The notes: generated from the letters alone by a model not told the origin. Shown: positions 1 to 14,800, counted from the stretch's first letter. The stretch: 64,000 nucleotides of DNA from Litoditis marina (GCA_964036275.1 OZ038440.1:124001-188000); one strand, 5' to 3'. A program made the numbers and translations.

Positions 1-63
1 GTTCTGACCTGGAAGCGGTCAGCTGTCACTATGACTACTACTGCCACCCTGCATCTCCCTACT

Positions 64-254
64 GGCGGCGTACCAATGCCTCCAACCTTATGTGAAATTT
101 ATATGAGTTTCTCATAAGATACCTCATGAGCTAATCCTGAGCTTCCAAGTTAGTACCATAGCAATCAAGAGAATCTCAGAATATCATCAAAAGCTCGTGA
201 GATATAGCTCAGGAGGTATCTCATAAGATTTTTGAGCGATTGGTACGCCGCCTG
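64..254. repeat. Short inverted-repeat element (MITE-like), family A
   Basis: The ends are inverted copies of each other: GGCGGCGTACCAAT at 64-77 and ATTGGTACGCCGCC near 239-252. The interior is rich in imperfect palindromes built on CTCATGAGNT. Related sequence occurs at about 14566-14701 and 43072-43262. No coding capacity. It forms one edge of the minus-strand ORF described at 254-536. Confidence 0.6.
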
Positions 255-536
255 AATTGGCATCTGCGCTTGAAGCAGAACAGTCTTATCTGCGCCTAAC
301 ATACAATGGGCTTCAACTTTTGACGTTGCTGTGTTGTATAATGTGTTAGTAGTATGAGCCTCTTGCAGTCGGTTGGTTGAATAAACTACAATCCACGTAG
401 AGTACTGTACGAATAAGTTGTTCTTAGGCAGGTCCTCAATGCTAACTTCCACGTTGTACTGCATTACATCTCTTGTTCTAATTGGAAAAATTGGAAAACA
501 AACATCGACCAAATCTTCTTCATTCCTGCACCTCAA
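254..536 (-). CDS. Possible exon of an unidentified minus-strand gene, cut by a MITE and the window edge
   Basis: An open frame starts with ATG at 536 and reads leftward for about 95 codons before it enters the inverted-repeat element at 64-254, where it continues as repeat-derived sequence to a stop at 165. The non-repeat part has ordinary amino-acid composition and no low-complexity sequence, beginning MRCRNEEDLVDVCF. I do not recognise a family. The repeat may lie in an intron, in which case the exon ends near its border, where the repeat tip offers a GTACCA donor. It could also be a chance ORF. The head-to-head spacing to the PLC start codon at 738 is about 200 bp. Confidence 0.3.
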
Positions 537-737
537 TCATTATTTCTCTGTGAAATTATGTAGAATTCGCTCTCTCCAAAATGTCAATACGTCGTTTATT
601 GCAGTTTGATCATCGTGATGGAACTACAACTGTGCTCCGGGCAATCCCTTTAACATATGCATTTTCAGTGCCTTTCGGCGATGGTAGTGGTAGAGTGAGG
701 ACGAGCCTAGAGAGTGTGTCAAAACAAGAGAGGCCCG

Positions 738-3700
738 ATGGCCAAAGAGTTCACTTTCAACTGGCGACCCCCGATCCCCCCACTTCTGCTGCAGGGATCA
801 CTCTTCGATCGATATGATGACGTGGGTTCTTTCTCGATGAACGTGATCAGGCACCGTAGAGAAGTGTCATTAAATGGTCACCTCTGCGCTCAGCTATCTG
901 GTCCGCACCTGGTTTAGGTTGTTATCGCCTCCCAGTATGCCTGAACATAGAAAATGTGGAAACAGCGCAGATCTTACAATTCAACTAGGAGTAATTGTAA
1001 ATAACAGAAGCACTGAGTGGTACGTTTTCCGTCTGCCCCACTGTTGGTATTTGTTTGGCCAAAATGTGATCAGGTTCTTGATCAAGTTGAGCCTCACCTG
1101 ACCCTACTGTGCCAGAAGCCACTAAAGTCTTACTAGAAGTTCAGGTATCTCAAATCGTGGACAAACATGCTCTGGGTAAACAAGAACACTTTTGGGGAAA
1201 AAAGTAATTCCAGGGGCGTGGTATTTTGATTTTTGAAAAGCGATGCTTCACTTTAACCTGCCATCCACCTAAGTAAAAATACATATCCCATTTACAGATT
1301 ACAACTGTGAGTTATTCAACGAAATGGTGAACCGTTTGTAAACTTGAGTGTTCTGTTTTATTGGGAATGTTTTCGCCCATTAGAACTTGTACCCATCAGC
1401 ATGTGATTTTTCAACCGCAACCCTTTGTAGTTGTCGTATCGGAAAACTTGCAATCAAACACCCATTTCTATAATTTAATATGTCGGAAATCGGCTGGAAT
1501 TCACACTTATATATGTTGTAACCAGAGTATGTGACATTGCTCGCGTTATGCGAGCAGCATGGAAATTATATAGGATAAAAGCTACCACAGATTGATAGCT
1601 CGCGTTGAATGGGGATGAAAACGTTATTTCCTACATCATAGCACGTTTGCGCATTCAATGCAGGAAAATTCCGGAGACTAGGTTCCACCCCTGCTTCTCT
1701 CGATTTCCACACTATTTCCGATTATCTGTGTCCCGGAATGAGAGAAGACGAATGAAATATTGGCGAACTCTTCATTTTACCGCGTTTTCGTTAACCGCAC
1801 CAGTTAACCGTTAACCGAATTAATGGTTCTGTTAACCCTTTGGTAATCCGGAATTTAACCCAAAAAACGTTGGAAAAAAGCGTTACTAAAGGTTTAATAA
1901 AAAAAACAGTTGAACGGTTAACTGTAACCCAGTTAACGGTTAACTGGTAGGGTTAGCGAAATTCGCCGTTCCTTGCGGAATTTGCCCCAAACAGCCTCTG
2001 CTAAAGGAGATGCAGGTCTTGAACTGTGCAACGGGATGTGATTGCACGCTATCTCTCGTGTATTCACAACTTCTGTCGTTGAGCGAAAAAGCTGACACAG
2101 CGGAAATTGAGCGTAATCGTTGTTCAGCGTTTCCTTTTTCACGTTCATTCCCACCCAAACTCTTTGAATTTCAAGTTTCCCCACCCAAACTCTTTGAATG
2201 TTAAGAATAAGCAATAGTTTGAATTTCAGGAGAGCACTTGTCTGGACCTGAACGCTCTTCTACGAGTGGATGAGTATGGCTTCTTCCTACATTGGTTGAT
2301 CGAGGGACGAGATGCCGTGGTCATTGATATGGCGCAGGTGCTTATTTGTTTATTTGTTTGTTGGTTTATTAATCTACATTCAAGTGTGCGGACAAACATT
2401 TACTTTGATGGGCATACTCACGCTTTTTGAAAATCAAACTAATCAAACTTTAATAGCGAAATTCAGACGAAAGATAGCTTGAGTATCATTTTTCTATTCC
2501 GTATTCTATCATTGAAAACAAAACATTGGAAAAAAAAACTATTCGTTGACAATTTTAGGTCAGAATGCTCATGCTGAATTGAAATTCAATCACCTATTCC
2601 AGCAACATTCCTTAAAGAAACCGTTCCGCTATAATTTGAGTTTTATGAAAATTTTGAAAAGCTCAAAAAAGTTTCTCAATGTCTTACTATAGACTATGAA
2701 AAAACTTTCTGATTGAAAATTTGTAAAATTTGCATAATATCAAGCAATAAAGAAGGGTACATAAACATTTTCACTGTGACGCAACTTGACTTGATTCATT
2801 TACATCCAGATTTATTTTCCTTTTCTAGTCTCTAATTGTGTGTTCGTATGTGATAGAGTGTTTTAAAATAATTTTCGCACTTTTATAGGCTATTTTGAGC
2901 ATACCCCGTACGCAACCCCCCTATAGGTGTCATTACGTAAGCCGCTTTTCTGAGAAAACGAAGTGAGATACGGATATAAAAGTATATATTTTTGATAATG
3001 GTTTTTTATTAGCCAAACGGTCAAATTGTTGACTCAAAAGTCAAGATTAAAGCGGGACGGATTCTTTAAGTTACCACTCCCAGAAAAACGCACATCCAAG
3101 TGACTACAGTTAGATTCGTAGTGAATACAATTTATCTTGCTCAACTACGGTATTCTTGGGAACAGGCGCTATTCCAAACAAACGTAATGTCAAAATCCGG
3201 AAGTTTTTGTTAACGTTTGTGAAATATTAGTGAACACACGCTCTCGCCCATGGTCATGACGTCCACGACTGTACTTCACTCTCAGTGAAACTTTGTTTGA
3301 TTGCTAACGCACCCAGCAAGAATTTCGATCGACCACCGGAAATTATGTTCATTAGTCGGAGACTGTTGTTGTTGTTGATTTACTCTTCTCCCGATTCTCA
3401 GAGGTTTGCCTGACAGGGGGTTATATAATATAGGCTTTGCGCTCTGCAAAAACAATTCTGTATGGTGTTAAGTTTTACTATTCCTCTGAAAAAAAGTGGG
3501 GGACTCCGTGAAATGGGTGTGCCTAAAACAGCTCGAGCGCACCTCTTCACAAAATTTATCATATTCGATCTACATCGTCCTTTACACGCTTTGACGTTCA
3601 AAATATCACTAATCATGTACCATTTATCCTGCTCGCCCGGAAAAAGACAAATTTCAATGGGTAATAACCGTTTCATTTGATATGAAAAGTCAAGTACATA

Positions 3701-4085
3701 CCGGGGAGACAGCAGATAGCTGGGTACCACAACTCTAAGTACCAGCTGTCGAGAAGAAATGTCACAGGAGCCGCGTTTGTAGTTTGAACCCTTGCTATTC
3801 GGTCAGAGTCTGAATATGGCGTGAAGCTAGTTCAAACTACAATTCAGCTATGATATAGTCCGAACCATTCCAACTGAGACTCCTACAGTACACTCTTGAA
3901 CTTGCGAATGACTGTTTCATAATGCATACTTCAAATTTGCCGAAAATGTTCCTCAATAATTCTTTGTAATAGGGAATCGGAATCCAAATGCGGAAATTCT
4001 CAATCATTCCCATATGGTTCACTCAATTAAAATCTACATGAAGTTCCGTAAATGTACTGTAGGAGTCTCAGTAGGAATGATATAG

Positions 4086-4167
<82 letters not shown>

Positions 4168-7100
4168 CTAAATCTAGGTGTGGGAGGCACGACCGGCCGG
4201 ACAGCCGAAAGACGGTCGAATTCTGTTCGAATTGGAGCAGCGCGGCTCGCGAGATACCCTGGAAGACCGGACCATTTGGATAACCTATGGAGAGGACCTA
4301 GTTAATATCAAAGGATTCTACATTGTCTCCGATAGTGTGGAAACGGCCAAGGTACACTTTTCATGATTCGACAACCTCAAATAGTAGACTTTCTAGTATT
4401 ATATTGCATTTCATGCATGTATATATCAACTTTAATCCATTCATTCTGTTGGTGGTAGCAAGGGTGGAAAACGTAACATCGAAGTTTGATATCATTCCAA
4501 TAACTCTCACGATACTGTATTTAAAAGATTCCCTATCTTACGGCAGTGGAGTCAAGGTAGGTCTCGAAAAAAAATATCTGACCTCTAACTTTTGTTCTTA
4601 CTTTTTCCTTACTATTCTTACAAATTCCCACTTTTGTTTACCTTTTCTATGAAAAAACTATAACGGAACGATCGCGAAGTGAACTTTTCACAGTAAAACT
4701 CATAAATCCTAAATTGTAAACACATGACTGATGGTCCGTTTCTATATCAGCGATGTGATAATCAACTTGGTGTCTTTTGACAGAAGTCGATTTATGTGGG
4801 AATGAGTTCGGGAAAACTACTGAACGTTTGTTTCTACAGGCTTGGCGTGTTGGTATCAACGACATACTGAAGAACCTCAAGATTCGTCACGTCTGTCCCT
4901 CCACGAACCTGCTTAAATAGTAAGCTGAAAACGTCCTAGTTTTATGATTTTTTTTTCAAAATTCCAAACATGGTACACAGTGATAGTGTGAAGACTACAG
5001 TGTTTCTTGGCCGCATCCAAACGTTGGTAAAATGTGAAGGTACAGTTGTGTTCAAGGTAACTCAGTGAACTATTTTGATTTTTTTGGGAAACTAGAAGCC
5101 TGTAGTATGCAACTGCTTTTATTTGTTTCCATCCCGCGGTTTTTCATCGGTTTGGGTGACCGAATTGGTTATGATTATGAGAACGGAAGTATTTCGTGTG
5201 AATGTTTTCTAATTTTGGTAAATTGAAATTGCCCAATGAAAATGGAATGGATGAAGGAATGAACGTTAGAATGAATGTGAAACAATGAATGTAAAATAGT
5301 TTGTGGTATGGAGAAGTATTTGCCCAATCTTTCTTTCTTTCCTGCAATTTTTCACGTTTCAGCTGGAAATGGCTGACTATTAGCGTCAACGACCGGCGCA
5401 AAATTCCGATCCGGAATATAATTCGGACGTTTTCCTCGGGAAAACCGGAAAAGATGGTCCAGAAATGTTTGGCAGACCTCGGATTGGGAGGGGACAAGGT
5501 GGGTGACAAGGAATAAACAATTCTCGAGTGTACTTTGATCTCACGGGCCAGTTTGTCGTATTACGGGATCAAACTAGGTACGAGCTACATCCAAAGTACT
5601 TCACCTAGTTCCTGACAGAACACTATATTGAGAATGCATCACTTCTAAACCTATTGAAACTTACCTGGTTAACCCTTTTGTTAACCACTGGGTAACCCTA
5701 AATTTCCCCCAAAAGACATTGTAAAAAAGGATTAACAAGGGGTCAACAAAAGGGTTAACCAGGTAACCCGGTTAAGGTTAACTGATTGGGTTAACAAAAT
5801 ACCCGGTTCCTTGTGGAATTGGCTGACAACTTTGTATCATTAATGTAGTTCACAATTATATAAACGCATTGTGATAGAAACATCTTCGTAGTTTGCATGG
5901 TGATGTGAGAGGTGTTGTGTTTCAGTTAAATCAATGTTGTTTGTGAGTGTGTTTTGTTCTATTGATTCTCTCATGCACCTATAATTATACTCGGAACTAA
6001 CGGAGTACTGGACGCTCCTATCAGAATTTGTCATCGTAAGCATTATAATGAGTAAGAATACATTCCAACCCGTATCTAGTGTGGAAAACACTGTTGCTGA
6101 AGATCAAACCTAATATTTTGCTTATTTTACCTAAACAAGTTACCCTGATGAATGCCAACAAACGTGGCTTGCACTGCAAATATGACCGTGGTTTCGGACC
6201 AAACGTGGAAACAGACTATACTGTTAGTCAACTGCATAGTCACGTGAATAATGCTAAAACACAGCAGAAATCAGAAACGTGCATTGATAAAGTGCATAAT
6301 TCCTTATTAGAATTCTAACTTTACGTGACTGTTCAATTTACTTCTAGTATAATGTTGTTTGTTGTTGTTGTTGTTGTGTTTACGGAGTGTTTGTCGTGTT
6401 TTAGTACACAGTGCCGCGGGTCATCAACCGGTCGATGGGCAGGAAAATACGGAACATCTACAAGTGCAATGGGGGCAGGAGGAAGAGGAAGGTGCATGAT
6501 CATCGAGTGCTAACTGTTGTGGTTGTAGTGATGTCACGAGTGACCTATCTCTCTTTCTCTTTCTCTCTTACTCTCTCTCACTTTGCTCGCTCCTTTTTCT
6601 TTACTTCTCTCTCTGAATCTCGCTCTCTTTCTCTCCCCCTCTCTCCCTCTCCTTCTCTCTTGTCACTGAATTTTTTTCTTCAATTGAGCACGCAGCACGT
6701 TTATTTTTATGTTTACGAGATGAAGTTTTTAGTGAAGCTACACATTGGGAGTTTGTGAATTTCGGAAGCTTGCGTGCAGTGAAGAGACATTTTTCTCTTT
6801 AATAAAAAACAGTATACGCATGGGTCTCCATAGATACTTTATATTCGAAAAAAACTTTTCTTAAAATGTACTTGGCGAATTGTTTACTGAAAGTTGTTCC
6901 AGGAAAGAGAAGAATTAGATGTAGAAATGTTGACGTTTGAGAAACTCATTCGTCTCATGAACAAAATCAGCCCTCGACAAGATGTTCAAGAACTTTTCGT
7001 AAAACTGTGAGTTTGAAATTCTAAATTTGAAACTATTTTTAGTTGTAAAAGCTCATGAACATTCCTTTCTGAAATACATGAACGAGACATCAACGCCCCG

Positions 7101-7499
7101 AATTGACCCGATTGAACCATTTTGAACCATGTGGGCAGTCCCAATCTCACCTGTTAGATGGGTACAAACTACAAAATTGACTGAAGTGGGAGTCAAACTA
7201 CATTTTTCTGACTTCTCAGGCGGAAACGTGTTTTGAAATGGGGGTCAAACTACAGATTTGCCTGAAATGGGGGGGGGGATCAAACTAGAAAGATAGCATT
7301 TTTTCTGACTTCTGAGACAGAACATTTTGTTTCAGGTCTGGCCAGAAGGAGTATCTGACCAAGGATCGACTGATAAACTTCTTGAACGAAGAGCAGCGCG
7401 ACCCGAGGTTGAACGAAATTCTCTTTCCCTTCTTCGACAACAATCGAACACAAGTGATGATATCCAAGTACGAGCAGGACTCCAACTACATTGACAATG
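738..7499 (+). CDS. egl-8: egl-8 exons 1-7: PH-like region and EF hands
   Basis: Exons: 738-821, 2230-2337, 4178-4351, 4840-4919, 5363-5498, 6903-7006, 7336-7499. Together they encode residues 1-283. Landmarks are FDRYDD at the end of exon 1, [12 protein letters not shown] in exon 3, [11 protein letters not shown] across exons 4/5, [16 protein letters not shown] in exon 5, and [18 protein letters not shown] in exon 7, the strongly conserved EF-hand end of PLC-beta proteins. Donors are GTGGGT, GTGCTT, GTACAC, GTAAGC, GTGGGT, GTGAGT and GTCAGT. Exon 1 is separated from exon 2 by 1.4 kb and exon 2 from exon 3 by 1.8 kb of repeat-bearing intron. An optional exon at 6405-6491 would sit between exons 5 and 6 of this list. 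Confidence 0.93.
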
Positions 7500-8749
7500 G
7501 TCAGTTGCAACTCGGATGCAAGAGCATCAGGTGCAAAGTTATGGAATACTTGAATAGGTTAGGATATAATTTCATAAAAGTTCATTAAAATGGAGTATTC
7601 ATAAATACTGTGGGATAACTACGTTATGTATATTCCACTAGTGGTTGAACTAAGAATGAAATCAATATATAAACCATTCCGGAGAACTCGATTGAACAAA
7701 ATGAAGGAGAATATACATAAAACAAATTAAACAAGATTTAAAGTGTTTGCGAGAATCAAGCTAACATAATAACGACATCCATGACAGCTTGAAAGTTGAA
7801 AGATTGAAGCTCTGAAAGTGTAAGAAAACAAACAAATATGGTTTACGAACAGCCTCAACTCGTGTTTTCTGATAATCAAAATACCATCAAACTATATTAG
7901 GCTCTGTTTATTAGAAAATATACTTGCGTCTCTAGAACTTTTCTGGAATATGTTATAATTATATTTATGTGTTTAGTAAAATATGTACTCGAAAGCGCTA
8001 ATCGTAAATAAACTAATATAATGAACTTTTAAGGTAAAATGTCTGGCGATGCGTTTTTGCGATATTTGATGTCGGATGAGAATTCTCCTGTGTTTCTGGA
8101 TCGAATCGAGAGATATCAGGACATGGAGCAACCGCTCTGCCACTATTACATCAACAGGTTTGCATGGGGGGTGTGCAATTGTTGTAGTTTGATCTCTATT
8201 CACGTCTTATTTGTCCATTTTCCACTGAATAGCCATGAGATCAAACTACAAAAAAAGCGATATAGAGCAATATACACGGTTTAGGCGTGCATTGGGAAAA
8301 ACAAGCCTTATATAGTATATTCCTCATTTCCCAAGTGGAACTTACACATAAAGTATTAATATAAAGTGATTGAATCTTTGTGTTCATAGTATTTACGCTC
8401 TGTTTATAATCAAATAAATCTCGACTGAGTACGTGAAAAAGTACAAACAGCTCTGACCATATTTCATTTTATTCTTAGCAGTGAGGTTGGGTGTAAATCG
8501 TTAGAGAGTTACTTGTAGGTACAGTATGTTAGGAACTGGGAGTTGGTAGTTGACATAGGCCGTACCAAGCTTCTAAAAATACTATTTTATGATCTCGAAG
8601 TGTATCTGTTGAAGTTGCAGAAAATATATACTTGAAACTTTGAGTCACAAACTGGGGGATTAGGTCTACGAGTTAGATCTTCAGTTTATAACAAGTTGTA
8701 TATGAGAACTACATTTATCTGAAATGCACTGATATATCAATATCAATAT

Positions 8750-8826
<77 letters not shown>

Positions 8827-11800
8827 CAGTTCTCATAACACTTATCTCACGGGTAGGCAGTATGGCGGAAAATCGTCTGCCGAAATTTATCGACAGGTAT
8901 GCATCATTCATTAATTAATGTATTTATTTAATAATCTCTATTGAAATTTTATTCGCATAAATAATTATATATCGTTAGTGCAGTACAAAAATGAATAATT
9001 TACTATTTCGAAAGTAGTTTAAAAGGGCACTCATGTTTGCTCACTTTTTTCTTCAATATTGAGGTTTACTATTTGTATGGTGATTTGGTATAGGTATAGT
9101 GTTTTCTGTTTGAAAATCGAACAGTGACATCAATTATAGTCTTTTTGTCTTCATAAAGAGACCAGTAAAGTATGTTTCCGAACTGGTGAATAACAGAAAT
9201 GTACAGAAACGGAAACCGAAATCTCGACGTTTTCACATACTCAACAATTCAAACGGAGCTCCTAATTCTTACTGTATTAGTCCAGGGAGTAGTGACGAGA
9301 TGTATTATTGAACTAGTATAATACATTCAATATAACATGTTCGGTTAAAATGAGAGAACCTATATTATATTTGAAGAAATTGGTCGTTCAGGTATTACTT
9401 TCGGGCTGTCGTTGTATAGAGTTGGACTGTTGGGATGGGACGGGGGAGAACAAGGGCGAACCGATCATCACCCACGGGAAGGCCATGTGCACCGATGTGT
9501 TCTTCAAGGTATAATAATAATATGAATATTTAGTACAACATATGTGTCACGGCACATGATCATAGGGAAATAGAACATTGTACATACAAGGATATCAAAT
9601 GTGTTCATCTGGTATGGAAAGTGGGCAACTTTATTATAGTTTGGTGTCGATACCCGGCAAAGTTATCAAACTACAAACCACGCTCGATAGGGTAACATAC
9701 ACTGTACAGGCCTGATTTGAAAAGAGCTCATCTAAAAGTTCGTATGAACATCGTATTATTATCATAGTCTGTTCTACCTGCTTGAGCCCATAAGGATTAC
9801 GAGTTGGTTGAATAGACCACACACCACACTCATGAATATGGAGCTTGGAAATAACTTATTACTGTGCATTCTTTGCATGTTATACAATGTGTTGTGCCTG
9901 GAAATTTGACCAATAACATACCTTCGATCTGCGAGCCCTGAACCATAACCGTGGATTTTAAATAATATGATTAACTGGAAAAGAACTAATGAAACCTTAT
10001 CAAAATCTACAAAACTGAAAAAAATAACTTGAGTGTGGTTGGTAATACTCAAAATATTTGCTTGAAATTGGAAGACTGTTCTCTCATTCTCTATTCTTTC
10101 CAGGACGTTTTGTATCAAATTCGAGACACAGCCTTCGCTCGATCCGATTTTCCCGTCATTCTGTCCTTCGAAAATCATTGTTCCAAGTCGAATCAACTGA
10201 AAATGGCCAAATATTGCTCGGAAATTTTCGGAGACATGCTGCTCACGAAGCCTTTCGATGATTTTGCGGTTTGTTTCCTGTGATATGAAAATTTTCTTAG
10301 ATTCTTCAGTAGAAATACGGCGCAATATACATATTAGTTGATCAATTTATATGATTTCTTGTGGGGTACATCGTATAATAACGTATCCAGATAGTTTTCA
10401 CGAACTCCACCTTTCTCTTTCTTCGAAATATGTATGGTTTCCAAGTTGTGATAATATTAATATATCCTAGAAATAAACAACATTATGATATATTTATTTT
10501 AATAATTTATTGGTTGCAGCTGGAGCCGGGCGTGCCGTTGCCGTCGCCGACCCGTCTGAAGCGGAAGATTCTGATCAAGAACAAACGCCTGAAGGCGGAG
10601 ATCGAGAAGCACCAGCTGGAACAGTTCCTCCGGGAGGGCAAGCTGGACGAGGAGGACGAGGTGGTAGAGACACCCGACGACGTTGGAGACGAAGCCACCT
10701 CCCCACGTGAGTTATATACTATTATTACTTTATATAGTCATTATCAATGTATTCACGATATAAAATAACTACAGAGTTTGAGAAATGATCAGTTGCCACC
10801 ACTTTTGATAATAGTAATAATAATATTTATTCAATAAAAGTGTAACGATGTTAACTCATGAAACCCACCTTTGAGATACTCCCAAAAAAGGTCTTCGGGA
10901 GCGAAGAAGTTCAATATCGAAAGAATCAATCAATCAATTATACATTTTCTTACGTTAACGCTTAAACCCTAAACATAGGTATTTCGTTTCTTAGTAAGTT
11001 TTGAACCAGAAAAGAACCATCTTGCCGTATAACGTTCGCATCAACCCCAAGCTCAATGTACTCCAATTAGTTGATAGAATGTAACTGGATTAATCAATAA
11101 CCGTCCTGATTTAACTTGTAAGTACGTCTTATTCTAACTGAAAAACAGCTTGAGCCGTAACAAACGCAGCCATAATCACCTAGTAACCAACTATTTGCTT
11201 CTGAGCAACTACAACAATCTTTTCAGTTTTGCAAGAAGATTATTTTTGTCAGATGCTTTTTTAATTAGCTTGTTTGAATTTTCGTCTTGGTTTTGTTGTT
11301 TTCGGGATTTTCGTCTCAGTTTACTTGTCATGCTGTTTTGATTAACCATTAGCCACTCTCCGAAACATGAACTGGTCAGAAACTACCCAAAGCATGGTTC
11401 ACGCGGAGGCGAGAGTAAAACATAGTTAGTGATCGATTTCTCTATAATAGTGGTCGAAGTCAGATGGTTACTTGATAGATAATTTTGCACGTTCTTTTTT
11501 TGTTTGGGAACGGAATACCCAAAGTATAAGCCCAGACTGAATTCTCTAATACCGTTGGCAAATTTCTTCCCGAACCGACTCTTCCCGTACCAAAATCGAA
11601 CCACTTCTTCCCGAACCAGGTGTTTCGTAAGAAACCAAACCACTTGCGTTCTCAAACCGACAGGAAACCAAACGACACTCTAACAAACGTTAATTAGTCG
11701 ACCAACTTAATTAATTAGTTGAATTGGTTCGGTTCAACATTTGTCAGCCCAAATTTGGTTTGGTTCTAAAACGAACCACCTGGTTTGGGAAGAATCGGTC

Positions 11801-14800
11801 CGATTTTGGTTCGGGAAGAGTCGGTTCGAGAATAAGTTCATCATTACTGTTTCCGTAAATTTAATGGCAAATTGATACAATTTTAGAAAGGATCGCGATT
11901 CAATTAATTCATTCTCATTCTTCTCTTGATCTGTGCACACACAGCCACCACCCACCTACTAACCCTCGTTCAACTAGTGTCTTCGATCATTCAGTAATGC
12001 TCTCATACCCCTTCTCACCCACTCAGAAACATATTTGCGCCAATTTCCTGCGATTAGCAGGACACAAAAGCGAGAGAGCATCGAGATCAATGAGGCCGCA
12101 GACAAGCTAAGTTAGTCTGCGTCTCTCTGATCTGCGCACTCTCGTAAAAAGTGACTTGCTAATCTGCAGGGAATTGTTTAGCACACCCTTTGGCTTGCAG
12201 CAGGTTCCACCGGCTGTCTGGTGGCCTTTGACAAAACATTCATGGTAAGCCACACAAGTAACCGACGACCAAATTAACCAGACGTAACCGACACCAAGAG
12301 AAGCCAAGGTTCATAAAAATGACCGAGGTTGACTTTTGTCGTCGGTTACTTTTGTGAATGGCCGACCTTCATTTCTAGCCGGCGACGACGACGACACTTC
12401 TGATGAGGACGACCCGTCGGTCCAGTCGTCGAGTAACGTCGCCCCCCGCTCCCCCCGTCCCTCCCTCGAGTCCGTGTCCCTTTTGTCGCCGGGCGACCGG
12501 ATGCAGAAGCTGTCGTTCCGGTCGCCGAAGTTCAGTCTGCGCGGCCTGTCCAGCCGGAGTCGCGACTCGCCCATAGGTCTGTGCCGCGTCCCGCCCATCG
12601 CTTAGCTAGAACTGTCCCGCATGTTTTCGTTTGCATCAGCATGTTTTCATGTGTTTGCTTCGTATAAAGCCTGGCCATTTGACAGAGTGTAAACGTGTCA
12701 TTCTTGTCTCTGTTTCCGAACAAAATGATTATCTAACAAGGTGAAGCCGGTCAGTTTCGTGTTAAACTTTTCAATTAGTTCGGAATCAGAAAAAAATTGC
12801 ACCTTCACAATGTTTCAAATGGACAGGTTTCATTTTCTCTGTCAGATTAGGTCACAACAAAGACAGTGAATAACATAGTTGTCGGTCGTGTCACTTCTGA
12901 TAACTTTCAACTTTGACAACTGGTGGCACGCTGACAATGGCGTTTTTCGTTCTGTCGCAGTTGGAGCCAAATCTGGTTGCACAGTTATTCACACCGTTGC
13001 CGTTGAATTTTCACAGTTTCACTATACTTAGTATTAGGACCTGGCCAGTTGAAAAATAAAAAAAGTGACTTTTCTATTCTACAAAGTGTGATTCCCAGTA
13101 TCTCCAACTCACACTCTCTTCTAGAACAGAAACGTGCTACTTTTACAGTTTTTCGATTAGCTAGGTCTTATATTGTACCGTTCCGAGGTGGCGACACTTT
13201 GCTACGGGACGATGTCGTGTCTCTGTTACCCGACTTGGGTGGTATGTTTACGTATCGAATTACAGCCGAGGAGATTGATGATCAGCGAGCACATCCGGAA
13301 GTCGAACCCTCCACTCCGAACCCGGAGGCAGACACAGCCAGCACGGTGTCGGCAGCTGCTGGTAGGACAGAGTGCGATCAGACTACGTATGCTGAAACAT
13401 CTCGAAACCCCATACCATCCTGCGTCTCTCGATTTGCGCACTATTTCGCTAAAAGGAGACGCAGGTTGGATTGGGCGGGGATGTTCGTGCATACGAGTTC
13501 AGTTCCAATTTGTTCTCTTCCCCTTGTTCTCCCCTCTCCCTGATGCAAACCTCTGACCTGCTAGTGTATTGTTGTGGTACTCGCATGGTGTGGCACGAAT
13601 CATGTTTCTACCACGTTCCTATCACTTTGTTGGTTACTTTTCAGTGTACCTGGTGATTTTCCAGAAATACCTTGAGAGTGTTGGACTTTCTAGAAGCCAC
13701 AAGTTTCATAATAAAATGCGGGAAACGAGTAAAGTGCCGAGTACCGTAGACAAAGTAAGCTTCGAATTGTGGGAATCACCTAGCATTATTTGTCACAGGG
13801 CCACTCAAAATGAGTATCGAAGTTTGTAGTCATATAAAGATGATTGATGATTTTTCAACTTTGTAGACTACGTCAGAACATTTTTAACTTGAAGACTAGG
13901 GTAGTCACTACCTGCCCGTAGAATGTAGCGACACCACTTAGAATACTCAAAATTGACCCATTTTGCTCTGCTACGCGATTCTAACTAGTTTCAGCAAACT
14001 TTGATAATGCTCATAATATAATATCAAACTACAGATGTATACCTCTTTTCCTAATTCCCATCAGGTGCTGAACTTTAATGGAACTAGGAAATCATTAAAA
14101 AGTGTTCAATTATAGAATTTTCCATTAATTGGAATAGCGAGTACAGCTTAGAATTACGCGAATTCGAAAATGTCCACTTTGTACGGCATTAGCTGTGTAG
14201 TTGTAATAGAATCGTGCATGAGAGCATGTTAGAAATACTAGTGATCTATTCATAAAAATGGGGAAGATCATGATTCGAGAAGACCGGGGAAGTTCGGAGG
14301 GGGACTTTGGAAAAATTTCAAAGGCCAATTGGGAAATGGGAGCACTATGCAACTCGTTGTGAAAAAAACAGGGTTCACAATTTGTGACCTCATTCCGTAC
14401 TGAAAACCCTACACCGGTCTTCTCTGCATTGTACCGCCCGTAGTCAGTGTTTGATTGTGACCAGCTTTTGTCAAAGTAGCCGGCGCGACAGTTATTTCCT
14501 CCAACCCGCGTGGAGTTCACCTGATATTCACGTGAGAACACCTCGTGAGCTACATATCCTATTCTGGCCTTGTACCATTCTCATGAGATACCTCATGAGC
14601 TACTCGTGAGGTCCCAAGATCAGAGAAATCTCATCAAAAGCTCGTGAGATATAGCTCTTTAGGTAACTCATTAGTTTTTGAGGGATTGGTACGTCGCCTG
14701 CCGAGACTGTGGCACATCAGTTTCCGAGTTTCATGAGAATATGTGCTTGTGAGGTGATCTCACGAATGTGACTCCGCTCCCGCATGGATTGTCGGATGGT

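Noticed and set aside
581..817. ORF starting MSIRRLLQFDHRDG upstream of and overlapping egl-8 exon 1 in another frame
   Set aside because: It overlaps the well-supported start at 738 out of frame and offers no donor that would join exon 2 in phase. It might be an upstream ORF in the leader, but nothing supports translation.
8681..8911. 76-codon minus-strand ORF containing an Ile-Tyr repeat
   Set aside because: It is a translation of the (AT)n array and lies antisense to egl-8 exon 9.
10507..10710. Ser-rich minus-strand and Ala/Gly-rich plus-strand ORFs
   Set aside because: Shadows of egl-8 exon 12 (10520-10706).
12311..12723. Long ORFs on both strands around 12300-12700
   Set aside because: They are shadows of the GC-rich, stop-poor linker exon at 12379-12576.
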